Positions 1 through 6,823 of a stretch of DNA of 9,610 bases are shown here, in pieces. The notes beneath the pieces are model-generated. The model saw nothing but the letters and a program-made list of their open reading frames with translations. It was not told the origin of the DNA and made no database searches. The position numbers were made by a program, and so were the translations under genes. Numbering within the stretch: the stretch's first letter is position 1; every line of letters begins with the position of its first letter. Location of the stretch: contig SLMY01000129.1 of NCBI GenBank assembly GCA_007133255.1, positions 1 to 9,610 on the forward strand, read 5' to 3'. Origin of the DNA: Clostridiales bacterium. Lineage in GTDB: Bacteria > Bacillota > Clostridia > Saccharofermentanales > UBA5734.

Positions 1-1321
1 GATCATCTCTGTTTAAGGTTGACAGCAGCTGCGCGTTCGCGTTCGGCTCGGCACGCAGATTGAGTCTGTTGACATTGACTGCCACATATTCCGGCTCAGG
101 TTCCGGTGTCGGCTCCGGTGTTGGGCTGGGCGAGGGCGTAGCGGTTGGCGCGGCCGTTGTGGTTGTGACAACCGGTTCGGTTGTCTCGTCTGTTCCTTGC
201 GCGGTCTCTCCGGCGAACGGATTAAAGATCAACAGCAAAGCTGCAGCCAGGATTACTATCGGAACCAGTATAATCAGCCAGAACTGATATTGCTTCAACT
301 CAGACGGCTCGGCCTGCGCCGCGGGTTTATTTCTCTGGCGTCTTGATTTGAGCGTTTGTTCTTCGCCAGAAAGCGACTCACTGCTGCTTTCGTCTGGTTC
401 AGGAACCGCGGCCGCTTTACGAAATCCATTGCTGGCAAAAGCTGACAGGCTGGCTGACCAGCGCTGCATCAGGCTTCGGTCATCAATGATTTTCTGATCA
501 GCTTCACGCTGCAGAATCTGCCAGGCTAGCCAGGTGTCTTCACCTGTCATCCCGCGCATGCGGGCCATATTAAGCACTTCACTCATTTTAACCGGCAGCT
601 GCCTGAGCCCGCTGATGAGCTCAGCCACTTCACCGTTCTCAAAAAAAGTCAGGATTCGGGGAGGCAGAAGTAAAAGATAATCATTGATCTGCAGATTAAC
701 CGAGTAGAACTTAAGTGATCTGGTAAAAGACGCGGGCGGGTCAGACTGACGCGGTTCAATGGCTTTCACTTTTCTTAGTTCTCTGCCACGCAGCAAATAC
801 AAACTCAGGTGTTCAGGCAGCCAGGCCTGCAGCCGTTTTTCATCCAGGCATAACAGCCAGTCCGGCCGCAAAAAGTACTGCTGCAGCAAGTTAACCAGTT
901 CACTGCTGCCGCGCCTGTTCAAAAGCGAGGCAAAAGCCTTCCATGATTCAAGCATCTTCTGCTGGCTGGTTTGACTATGCAAAGGCAGAGTTTGCCGGGT
1001 AAGATCAGCCTCGGCTGAAGCAGCAGCATTTTTCCCGCCGGAAACCGCTGCTTGTTTGTCCGCTGAAGCTGTCTGCTGGTCACTTTCAGGTAAGTCCTGA
1101 GCATCGGGTTTTTTATCTGGCGCTTGATCCGCGGCCTCATCTAACTGAATACCCTGAGAAAACGCCGCGATCAGCTGCAAAGGCCGATGACTGGTCTGAA
1201 CATGTGTTTTCTGCCGTGAGCTAGACAATAAACCCAGATGCGTCCCATTAGCCAGAATAGCTGTTTTTTCCGCATCTTCCTGACTGACATTCAATGTCAA
1301 CGCTGTTTTAATCAAAACCAT
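1..1321 (-). CDS. Membrane-anchored degenerate PP2C-like protein with SH3b domain (3' end outside window)
   Basis: An open frame of 440 codons runs from ATG 1321 to the left edge without a stop, so the C-terminus is missing. Residues about 1-60 and 140-272 follow the layout of PP2C-type Ser/Thr phosphatases: an SxxR-like stretch, LQLIAAFSQG where DGMGG is expected, then LSLYLLRGRELRKV, INDYLLLLPPRI and GMTGEDTW. The metal-binding Asp of DGMGG is absent, while D262 may match the final DN motif. A low-complexity Ala/Asp/Gln segment (about 61-120) interrupts the domain. A basic stretch (about 325-332) precedes one TM helix (about 346-366), predicting a cytoplasmic N-terminus. A Thr/Pro/Glu linker (about 380-411) leads to an SH3b start (VNVNRLNLRAEPN, 416-428). 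It is divergent from the moxR operon. My reading is a pseudophosphatase sensor or scaffold linking cytoplasm and wall. The frame, TM helix and SH3b are firm; PP2C ancestry is inferred. Confidence 0.75.
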   Translation of the reverse strand, partial: MVLIKTALTLNVSQEDAEKTAILANGTHLGLLSSSRQKTHVQTSHRPLQLIAAFSQGIQLDEAADQAPDKKPDAQDLPESDQQTASADKQAAVSGGKNAAASAEADLTRQTLPLHSQTSQQKMLESWKAFASLLNRRGSSELVNLLQQYFLRPDWLLCLDEKRLQAWLPEHLSLYLLRGRELRKVKAIEPRQSDPPASFTRSLKFYSVNLQINDYLLLLPPRILTFFENGEVAELISGLRQLPVKMSEVLNMARMRGMTGEDTWLAWQILQREADQKIIDDRSLMQRWSASLSAFASNGFRKAAAVPEPDESSSESLSGEEQTLKSRRQRNKPAAQAEPSELKQYQFWLIILVPIVILAAALLLIFNPFAGETAQGTDETTEPVVTTTTAAPTATPSPSPTPEPTPEPEPEYVAVNVNRLNLRAEPNANAQLLSTLNRDD

Positions 1322-1330
1322 ACCTCCCCG
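1313..1330 (-). promoter_or_regulatory. Shine-Dalgarno that questions the ATG start
   Basis: On the minus strand GGGGAGG lies only one base before ATG 1321, too close for normal initiation. The in-frame TTG at 1315 (third codon) sits about 7 bases after GGAGG, the usual spacing, so TTG 1315 may be the true start. Another in-frame ATG at 1345 has no ribosome site and lies near the predicted transcription start. The protein differs by only two residues between the ATG 1321 and TTG 1315 choices. Confidence 0.5.
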
Positions 1331-1349
1331 ATACGAAGCTGTCATGCCT

Positions 1350-1378
1350 ATTGTAGCTTAAATTACTGCCCCTGCCCA
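1350..1378 (-). promoter_or_regulatory. Candidate sigma-A-type promoter of the PP2C-like gene
   Basis: On the minus strand TACAAT (1350-1355) is a 5/6 match to the -10 consensus, and TGGGCA (1373-1378) a 4/6 match to the -35, with a 17-bp spacer. Transcription would start near 1343, leaving a leader of about 20-30 bases before the start codon. The placement is consistent with the gene; the -35 match is only moderate. Confidence 0.4.
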
Positions 1379-1390
1379 GACATTTGTCTG
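1377..1390. promoter_or_regulatory. Dyad overlapping the -35 region, possible operator
   Basis: CAGACA and TGTCTG form perfect 6-bp arms separated by TT. The dyad overlaps the candidate -35 hexamer of the minus-strand PP2C-like gene, where a repressor site would be expected. I do not recognise the motif as belonging to a named regulator. Confidence 0.35.
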
Positions 1391-1410
1391 CCAATTGATC
1401 GTGCTGATGA

Positions 1411-1504
1411 AAATTTCACCGCCGGGTCACTGGCCATTGTTTTGGGTGCTGCTTGATAAATTTCACCGCCGGGTCACTGGCCACTGTTTCTGGTGCTGCT
1501 CAAC
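1411..1504. repeat. Two 47-bp tandem repeats, possible IS21-type element end remnant
   Basis: Copies at 1411-1457 and 1458-1504 start with the same 26 bases (AAATTTCACCGCCGGGTCAC, then TGGCCA) and diverge slightly afterwards (TTGTTTTGGGTGCTGC versus CTGTTTCTGGTGCTGC). Repeated TTTCACCGCC...TGACTGG-like units are familiar from the multiple terminal repeats of IS21-family (IstA/IstB) elements. No transposase frame is present nearby, so this would be a solo or remnant end. The IS21 assignment is from memory and not verified. The block is followed at 1504-1515 by the perfect palindrome CTTTTTAAAAAG. Confidence 0.5.
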
Positions 1505-1572
1505 TTTTTAAAAAGAGTCTGGCGAAGTTTTATGTCTGGTTAATCAGGACCCCCGTGCCCGGCGCTTTGATT

Positions 1573-1600
1573 GATAAACAAGACAACTTGGCTGTTTATC
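1573..1600. repeat. Inverted repeat upstream of moxR
   Basis: GATAAACA (1573-1580) and TGTTTATC (1593-1600) are perfect 8-bp inverted arms around a 12-bp spacer. The right arm ends three bases before the candidate -10 box of the moxR operon, so it occupies the -35 region and could be an operator. As RNA it would be a weak A/U-rich stem without a U-tract in either direction, so a terminator is unlikely. Confidence 0.4.
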
Positions 1601-1603
1601 TGT

Positions 1604-1609
1604 TAAAAT
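1604..1609 (+). promoter_or_regulatory. Candidate -10 box of the moxR-DUF58-transglutaminase operon
   Basis: TAAAAT (1604-1609) is a 5/6 match to TATAAT. No good -35 hexamer exists at 16-18 bp, where the inverted repeat lies instead, so the promoter may need an activator or may be elsewhere. Transcription would start near 1616, giving a leader of about 60 bases. Confidence 0.35.
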
Positions 1610-1628
1610 AAAGCAAATAGAAAAATTC

Positions 1629-1649
1629 ATCAGCGAGCTTATCGCTGAT
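1629..1649 (+). promoter_or_regulatory. Leader hairpin before moxR
   Basis: ATCAGCGA (1629-1636) and TCGCTGAT (1642-1649) pair perfectly, 8 bp, around the loop GCTTA. It lies between the candidate -10 and the ribosome site at 1667. On the plus strand no T-run follows, so it is not an obvious terminator for the operon. On the minus strand the hairpin is followed by GAATTTTTC, so it could stop antisense transcription leaving the moxR region. Confidence 0.5.
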
Positions 1650-1678
1650 CCGCCGTTACCCCACATGAGGTGCCGTTC

Positions 1679-2617
1679 ATGGATACCAGACAATTAATCG
1701 AAGAGATCAGAAAAAATATCGCCCAGGTTTTGATTGGTAAGGGTGATACCATAGATCTGCTGCTGACAGCGCTGCTTTGCCGCGGACACGTGCTGATTGA
1801 GGACGTGCCCGGTGTGGGCAAGACAACCCTCGCGCAGGCTTTTGCCCGCTCCCTGGACCTGAGTTTTCAGCGTATACAGTTTACACCCGATGTGCTGCCG
1901 TCTGATATAACCGGATACAACTTGTATGATATTCAAAGCAGTAAAATGGTTTTCCACCAGGGCGCGATTATGAGCCATATTATTCTGGCCGATGAAATAA
2001 ACCGCAGCAGCCCTAAAACACAATCCAGCCTGCTTGAAGTCATGGAGGAAAACCAGGTCACGGTTGATGGCAGAACCTATCCGGTCCCACAGCCGTTCAT
2101 GGTCCTTGCCACCCAGAACCCCATTGAATACGCCGGCACTTTCCCGCTTCCCGAAGCCCAGCTCGACCGCTTTCTGCTCAGGGCCAGCATGGGATATCCT
2201 CAGCATAATGAGGAAATTGAGATTTTACGCCAGCATATCAATCCGAAATCGCTGTCAGAACTCTCCCCGGTCGCTGATGAGCAGATGATCGCCCAGCTTC
2301 AGCAGTCAACTTCTAAGATACACGTCTCTTCACCTGTGATGGAATATATCACGAAATTGGTTGAGAAAACCAGGGAGCATGAATCAATCGCCCTGGGCAT
2401 CAGCCCGCGCGGTACCATTGCCCTGATGCGGGCGGCACGTGCCAGAGCCTGTATGCTCGGCCGTGATTTTGTGCTTCCGGATGACGTTCAGACTTTATCA
2501 GGCCCTGTCCTTTTGCACCGTCTGGTGCTCCGGCCTGAAGCCGCCTTGCACAGCCAGTCAGCAAGTCGTCTTCTGCACCAGATCGTCCACAGCATACCGG
2601 TACCGGCTGTCAGATGA
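1679..2617 (+). CDS. MoxR-family AAA+ ATPase
   Basis: A cytoplasmic AAA+ ATPase of the MoxR branch; family members act as chaperone-like remodelers of partner proteins, often vWA or DUF58 proteins encoded next door. The product is 312 residues, normal for the family. Visible motifs are Walker A GVGKTT (45-50, catalytic K48), Walker B ILADEINR (102-109), sensor 1 ATQNP (144-148), the arginine-finger region LDRF (162-165) and sensor 2 GISPRG (240-245). I chose ATG 1679 because GAGG (1667-1670) is then 8 bases upstream; the alternative GTG at 1670 overlaps this ribosome site. Its stop overlaps the DUF58 start as ATGA, so the two are translationally coupled. The order moxR-DUF58-transglutaminase is a classic conserved arrangement, which makes the assignment very secure; the client protein is unknown. 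Confidence 0.96.
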   Translation: MDTRQLIEEIRKNIAQVLIGKGDTIDLLLTALLCRGHVLIEDVPGVGKTTLAQAFARSLDLSFQRIQFTPDVLPSDITGYNLYDIQSSKMVFHQGAIMSHIILADEINRSSPKTQSSLLEVMEENQVTVDGRTYPVPQPFMVLATQNPIEYAGTFPLPEAQLDRFLLRASMGYPQHNEEIEILRQHINPKSLSELSPVADEQMIAQLQQSTSKIHVSSPVMEYITKLVEKTREHESIALGISPRGTIALMRAARARACMLGRDFVLPDDVQTLSGPVLLHRLVLRPEAALHSQSASRLLHQIVHSIPVPAVR

Positions 2618-3816
2618 AAAACTGGCGTTTTCTTTACTATTGTCTGGCCGCGGGCTGGCTGGTGGCTGGACTGGGAAGCGGTGTCCGTGTTTTCTACGTT
2701 TTGTTTTTCGCGCAGATGTTTCTGGCGCTTCTGGCGCTGGCAATGAATATCTGGGCGGCTTTTTCGTTTACCTATGTTCAGACTCTTGATGTGGAACGCA
2801 CCTTGCATGGCAGGCCTGTCCATCTGTCACTCAAAGTCCATAACGAGAAAATCATTCCCTACCCGATGATGCATATCCGTCTCCAGACGCCTGCCTATGA
2901 AGAAAAGCGCTCACTGCGGTTTAATCTGCCAAGCAACAGCGATGTGTCTTATGATCTGACACTTGAATGCCCCTATCGCGGTGAATACGAAGTTGGCATG
3001 ACCATTATTGACTTTATTGATATCTTCGGCATTGTCAGACTGCCGTTCGATATGCGGCTGCTTCCCTACTACCGTATGAATAACCTGCTCGTATATCCTT
3101 TGCTTGATGAGCTTGACAGCCTGCCGCTGCCGACACTCGACAGCAAAGCGTTCTCAAGGCACCGCTTCGCGACCGAAGATCAGCATGAGCCGTTTTCCAC
3201 TGTTCGCAAATATCATCGCGGCGATCCGTTAAAACGCATTCACTGGAAAGCGTCTTTGAAACAGCAGACCCTGATGACACGCCAGTTTGAAGAGGCCGCT
3301 GAACCGCATATGCTGCTTGTTCTTGACCTGAACCGGCCCCCCTGGCCTGGCGAGGCGGCTGTTCAGGCTGAAGACGCGCTGTGTGAAAGCGCGACCGCGC
3401 TGATCCACTATCTGCTGCGTCAGGACTGGATTGTCAACATCCACAGTCTTGGCAAAGAAGAGCGTGAGGAAGTCGGTAAAAACCCGGCTGATTTCCAGCT
3501 GTTCTACCACTGGCTGGCTCAGGTTAAATTTGAAGGACGAAGTGATTTTCTGACTTCTCTTGAAAGGATTTTGGATCAGAATAAACAGATCAAGGCGGCT
3601 ATGGTCATCACGACTCGAATTGATCAGCGCATTTTGAATATTTTACGCAGGCAGCACCATCCCAGCCGGCCTGTTTTCACGCTATTTGCCGGCCCGGCCC
3701 GGCCAGATGCCAGTGAAGCCCTGCTGCGTCAGCAGCTGCAGCAGTCGAACCTGCCGGCCTGGTTTATGCATTATGGAGAACGGCTCAGTGATCAGCTGGC
3801 CGTTAAGCAGCGATGA
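2614..3816 (+). CDS. DUF58 domain membrane protein
   Basis: A 400-residue protein with two hydrophobic helices near the N-terminus (about 5-25 and 28-52) and then a soluble part. The DUF58 signature spans about 198-217 and reads RKYHRGDPLKRIHWKASLKQ, with the conserved R-G-D (202-204) and H-W (210-211). After it, PHMLLVLDLNR resembles the first strand of a vWA-like fold, but a full MIDAS motif is not evident. DUF58 proteins are regular partners of MoxR ATPases; their biochemical role is largely unknown. The start ATG 2614 overlaps the moxR stop by four bases and has no good ribosome site of its own, so translation probably depends on reinitiation. It ends in a second ATGA overlap with the next gene. 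Confidence 0.93.
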   Translation: MKNWRFLYYCLAAGWLVAGLGSGVRVFYVLFFAQMFLALLALAMNIWAAFSFTYVQTLDVERTLHGRPVHLSLKVHNEKIIPYPMMHIRLQTPAYEEKRSLRFNLPSNSDVSYDLTLECPYRGEYEVGMTIIDFIDIFGIVRLPFDMRLLPYYRMNNLLVYPLLDELDSLPLPTLDSKAFSRHRFATEDQHEPFSTVRKYHRGDPLKRIHWKASLKQQTLMTRQFEEAAEPHMLLVLDLNRPPWPGEAAVQAEDALCESATALIHYLLRQDWIVNIHSLGKEEREEVGKNPADFQLFYHWLAQVKFEGRSDFLTSLERILDQNKQIKAAMVITTRIDQRILNILRRQHHPSRPVFTLFAGPARPDASEALLRQQLQQSNLPAWFMHYGERLSDQLAVKQR

Positions 3817-6089
3817 AGTGGCGATTATCTGAAAAACTGACTGAACTTCTGGTTGATACCGCCGTGGCGGTCTTGTTCGTGATCAGTTTCGGCCAGTCTT
3901 TTTTCCATGTCAGGGGCTATGACATTGGATTTGGCCAGACGCTTTACAGCGCGCTGATCGTGATGCTGCTGGTGCTGCTGCTCAGCCGTCGCTGGTGGCT
4001 GACGCCTCTGCTTGGCTTTGGTGTTTTTGTTTCGGCGGCCTGGCTCATCTGGCGAACCGAAGCCTGGGAAGAAATTGTCGAAATTGCCGGAGAGTTTAAC
4101 CAGTGGGCATCTATCTATATTCGTTTTGGCGAGCCGGAATCAGCCTGGCTGACTTTGCTGGTTCCGCTGATCTTGCTGCCCGTGTCCATCTCTCTTTTCA
4201 CTCTGGTGCGGCTGATCAGCCATCTGGCTGTCTACCTGTTTTTGACAGCGGCTGTTTATCTGCCGCTTCTGATCTGGTATCCCGATACCTTTTCCGCTTT
4301 TCTGATCGCGCTGGCGGCGCTGCTGATTCTCATGCCGCGCCATTTCAGCCAGGCGGTCCATCTGCAAAGGCCGCAGGACACAAGACTGCCGCGTTCATCT
4401 ATGCAGGTTCTGGCCATACCGGTCGCGATCATCAGTTTGCTTTCCGCCCAGCTGCTGATACCCGACAATACCAGCAACTGGCGCTGGATGCCGCTTGTCA
4501 ACCGGATCCAGGATATAGATGATATCTGGCAGAACACATTAGGCGGCGGACGTTACTGGCAAGGGTTTGACCTGGGCGATTACGGTTATGCCGTTACAGG
4601 TCAGCGAATGGGCGGACCTACTCAGTTAAGCGACCGGCCTGTCATGCGTGTTACGACCCGCACGCCTGTCCTGATGCGGGGTATCACCAGAAGTGAATAC
4701 ACCGGCTTCAGCTGGAACCGCCCGGCCAGGCAGCACTTTCGCTTCAACAGCATGCTCTGGGCCCAGATCAGAAGACAGACCTTTAACGCCCACTATCCGA
4801 TCAGCCGCTCAGAGCAGGCTTTTCGTGACCGGTTCATGCAGGAAGTCTCAATGGAAGTAGACCACCAGATCCGGATGTCAACCTTGTTCACGGGCGGCCG
4901 GGTCACTGAAATAGAGACATCTGATCTGCTTAACCACCCGCCCTATTTTACTGAAGATGGTGATTTGTTTGTCTACTCACCGCTTCCCGTCCGCGACTCG
5001 TACACCCAGACCTTTGTCTATTTTGATCGCGGCAGTGACGGGTTTGATGAAGCGATCGTCGAACTCGAGAAACGCCTGTCTGGTACCACAGACAGAAATG
5101 AGCAGCGTGTGATTAACGAGTATATGCAGCTGCCGGATACACTGCCGGACATCGTATTTGAGACAGCGGCCGATCTGACCGCTGAAGGTGAAACACCTTA
5201 TGAAAAAGCGGTTCTGCTTGAAACCTATATGCGTGATCAGTTCACCTATAGCCTTGAGCCGGTCATGCCGCCGGAAAATGAGGATTTTGTCGCGCATTTT
5301 CTTGAGACAGAAACTGGATACTGTGTCTATTTCGCGTCAGCTATGGTTGTCATGGCCCGAACTTTGGATATACCCGCTCGTTATGTGGAAGGATTTGTGC
5401 TTGAAGAAGCTAGCCAGGAGCATCGATACAGCGCCACAGGTGAAAACGCGCATGCCTGGGCGGAACTATATTTCCCGGGTATCGGCTGGCTGACATTCGA
5501 TGCCACGCCTGCGGCTCAGATCCCCGATGATGAAAACGATCTGGACCTGCCCATTGTTGACCTGACCCCTGAGCCGTCTCCTTCCATATCGCCTCCGTCT
5601 GATTTTGATTTGATTGATCCGGAAGAGGAAGATCAGACGGCCGGCTTGCTCTTTCTTGCTGTGCTGGTCGCGATCATCAGTATCATTGTCCTGGCCCGTT
5701 TTATGATCTGGCTTGCCAGAAGAAGGCACAGGCAGCGTTTTGTACCGGAAAACGTCCACCTGCGTGTCCCGGACAGGCGCCGACGGATGGACTATTATTA
5801 TCAGGACATGCTCCGGCAGCTGGACTGTATTGATCTGCAGCCTGAAAATGGCGAAACCCTTCAGCAGTTCGCGCAAAGAGCTGAAGCGTATCTGAAAATC
5901 CTCTCTCACCCGGTTCCGGAAGTTTTCTGGGCGGTCGCCCGTATGCGTTACGGCAATCGCGAACCTGATGAGGACATGATTATGAAAGCCGCCTTATTGC
6001 ATCAGAAAATTGAGGCACGGATTCGTGATACCATGCCTGCCCTCACCTATTTCATCAGGCGGGTGCTGCTGGCTGTACGTCCCGACTGA
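3813..6089 (+). CDS. Multi-TM transglutaminase-like protein with DUF4129-like tail
   Basis: A 758-residue membrane protein. The first 217 residues hold about seven hydrophobic segments (around 14-31, 44-58, 61-80, 111-135, 137-155, 158-177 and 197-217). A long soluble region follows, containing a transglutaminase-like (papain-fold) core with a complete triad: C504 in TGYCVYFASAM, H547 in ENAHAWAEL and D563 in LTFDATP. An acidic, Pro-rich linker (about 570-608) leads to one more TM helix (about 610-635). The tail has the DUF4129 pattern (ETLQQFAQRAE, then MRYG). Family members are thought to be proteases or transamidases at the cell surface, but substrates are mostly unknown. ATG 3813 overlaps the DUF58 stop and lacks a clear ribosome site. 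It is the last gene of the operon and converges on the flavoprotein gene. Confidence 0.93.
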   Translation: MKWRLSEKLTELLVDTAVAVLFVISFGQSFFHVRGYDIGFGQTLYSALIVMLLVLLLSRRWWLTPLLGFGVFVSAAWLIWRTEAWEEIVEIAGEFNQWASIYIRFGEPESAWLTLLVPLILLPVSISLFTLVRLISHLAVYLFLTAAVYLPLLIWYPDTFSAFLIALAALLILMPRHFSQAVHLQRPQDTRLPRSSMQVLAIPVAIISLLSAQLLIPDNTSNWRWMPLVNRIQDIDDIWQNTLGGGRYWQGFDLGDYGYAVTGQRMGGPTQLSDRPVMRVTTRTPVLMRGITRSEYTGFSWNRPARQHFRFNSMLWAQIRRQTFNAHYPISRSEQAFRDRFMQEVSMEVDHQIRMSTLFTGGRVTEIETSDLLNHPPYFTEDGDLFVYSPLPVRDSYTQTFVYFDRGSDGFDEAIVELEKRLSGTTDRNEQRVINEYMQLPDTLPDIVFETAADLTAEGETPYEKAVLLETYMRDQFTYSLEPVMPPENEDFVAHFLETETGYCVYFASAMVVMARTLDIPARYVEGFVLEEASQEHRYSATGENAHAWAELYFPGIGWLTFDATPAAQIPDDENDLDLPIVDLTPEPSPSISPPSDFDLIDPEEEDQTAGLLFLAVLVAIISIIVLARFMIWLARRRHRQRFVPENVHLRVPDRRRRMDYYYQDMLRQLDCIDLQPENGETLQQFAQRAEAYLKILSHPVPEVFWAVARMRYGNREPDEDMIMKAALLHQKIEARIRDTMPALTYFIRRVLLAVRPD

Positions 6090-6112
6090 TCAGGGTTCAC
6101 CCGAAAGATCAG
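6086..6112 (+). terminator. Weak hairpin at the end of the moxR operon
   Basis: CTGATC (6086-6091) pairs with GATCAG (6107-6112), enclosing GGG-TTCA-CCC (6093-6102). The hairpin begins at the stop codon of the transglutaminase gene. No T-run follows, so it may only protect the 3' end or assist termination. It is the best terminator-like structure in this convergent gap. Confidence 0.3.
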
Positions 6113-6152
6113 GACTAAAACCATAAGAAAAGATCAGGGCTTAATCCATAAT
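6104..6152. repeat. Imperfect tandem repeat in the convergent gap
   Basis: Two 24-base units at 6104-6127 and 6129-6152 match at about 20 positions (AAAGATCAGG-CT-AA-CCATAA). The second unit overlaps the stop codon of the minus-strand flavoprotein gene and encodes its last residues. This is most simply a local duplication that extended one gene end; no function is evident. Confidence 0.55.
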
Positions 6153-6764
6153 AAAATGAGTTGAGATTCTTTCTTCTTTTTCAGGCAGCGGCACCTGGTC
6201 TTTAGCCAGGTCAAAGCACTTAAGCATCCAGGCCATATTGCGGCCTAGTGTCCGCATGGTCTGCATCCCTTCCCCGTCCTTGCGTATCTGTTCCGGTGTA
6301 AACCCGTGTGTTGAGTTCCAGTACTGCGACGGAACAACCGGCATGCTGGATATAGTAAAATACTTGTTGAGCCGGTCATAAGCAGCGCTGGCACCGCCTC
6401 GGCGGCAGTTGACAATCGCCGCTGCCGGCTTATACGCGTATTTATGTGATTTCAAAAAGAACAGGCGATCGAGAAAAGCACAGATTTGTCCTGTAGGCGC
6501 CGCGTAATAAACAGGCGATCCGACAACCAGGCCATCAGCCTGACTGAGCAGGTCTATACATTCATTTACCCCATCCTCATTGAAGATACAGTACCCGGTT
6601 TTGGCGCATTTACCGCAGTTGATGCAGCCTGCTATCGCTCCGCTGCCAATATGGTAGATCTGCGTCTCAACTCCCTGCTGGTTCAGTTGGCCCGCTACCT
6701 CACTAAGGGCTGTGTACGTGCAGCCTTTTTCATTCGGGCTGCCATTAATCATCAAGACTTTCAT
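6141..6764 (-). CDS. Isf-like iron-sulfur flavoprotein / NADPH-dependent FMN reductase family
   Basis: A 207-residue flavodoxin-fold protein. The phosphate-binding loop NGSPNEKGCT (7-16) follows the first strand KVLMI, and GSPVYYAAPTGQICAFLDR (82-100) is the second FMN-contact region of the NADPH-dependent FMN reductase family. Between them lies a compact cysteine motif, C47-x2-C50-x2-C53-x5-C59, matching that proposed to bind a [4Fe-4S] cluster in iron-sulfur flavoproteins (Isf) of anaerobes. It probably transfers electrons from ferredoxin or NAD(P)H in the cytoplasm. GGAG lies 6 bases before ATG 6764. It is the last gene of the minus-strand cluster, 59 bp after the ferredoxin-nitroreductase. 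The acceptor is unknown; many relatives are annotated simply as flavodoxin family proteins. Confidence 0.9.
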   Translation of the reverse strand: MKVLMINGSPNEKGCTYTALSEVAGQLNQQGVETQIYHIGSGAIAGCINCGKCAKTGYCIFNEDGVNECIDLLSQADGLVVGSPVYYAAPTGQICAFLDRLFFLKSHKYAYKPAAAIVNCRRGGASAAYDRLNKYFTISSMPVVPSQYWNSTHGFTPEQIRKDGEGMQTMRTLGRNMAWMLKCFDLAKDQVPLPEKEERISTHFIMD

Positions 6765-6787
6765 ATTAACTCCTTCTTTGTTTACTC

Positions 6788-6793
6788 ATTATA
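6788..6793 (-). promoter_or_regulatory. Candidate internal -10 box before the flavoprotein gene
   Basis: A perfect TATAAT on the minus strand lies 23 bases before ATG 6764, inside the 59-bp gap. No recognisable -35 hexamer is found at 15-19 bp. It could give the flavoprotein gene extra, separate transcription, or be chance in an A/T-rich gap. Confidence 0.3.
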
Positions 6794-6823
6794 TACTCGG
6801 GTTCATCCAGAAAATAACCGGTA

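Noticed and set aside
60..287. Gly/Val/Ser-rich 75-residue frame on the plus strand
   Set aside because: Reverse reading of the Pro/Thr/Glu linker and TM helix codons of the minus-strand gene; low complexity is an artefact.
1411..1504. Repeats considered as a CRISPR array
   Set aside because: Only two contiguous copies without variable spacers, and no cas genes.
1504..1515. CTTTTTAAAAAG palindrome as a terminator
   Set aside because: Pure A/T arms without a loop or G/C stem; not a credible rho-independent terminator.
1694..2206. 170-codon minus-strand open frame inside moxR
   Set aside because: Antisense shadow of a gene with complete AAA+ motifs; no ribosome site and no recognisable domain.
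4103..4522. 139-codon plus-strand frame
   Set aside because: Shifted frame within the hydrophobic region of the transglutaminase gene; no ribosome site.
5466..5909. 147-codon minus-strand open frame
   Set aside because: Antisense to the transglutaminase C-terminal region; composition is rich in Arg/Gln as expected of a shadow frame.
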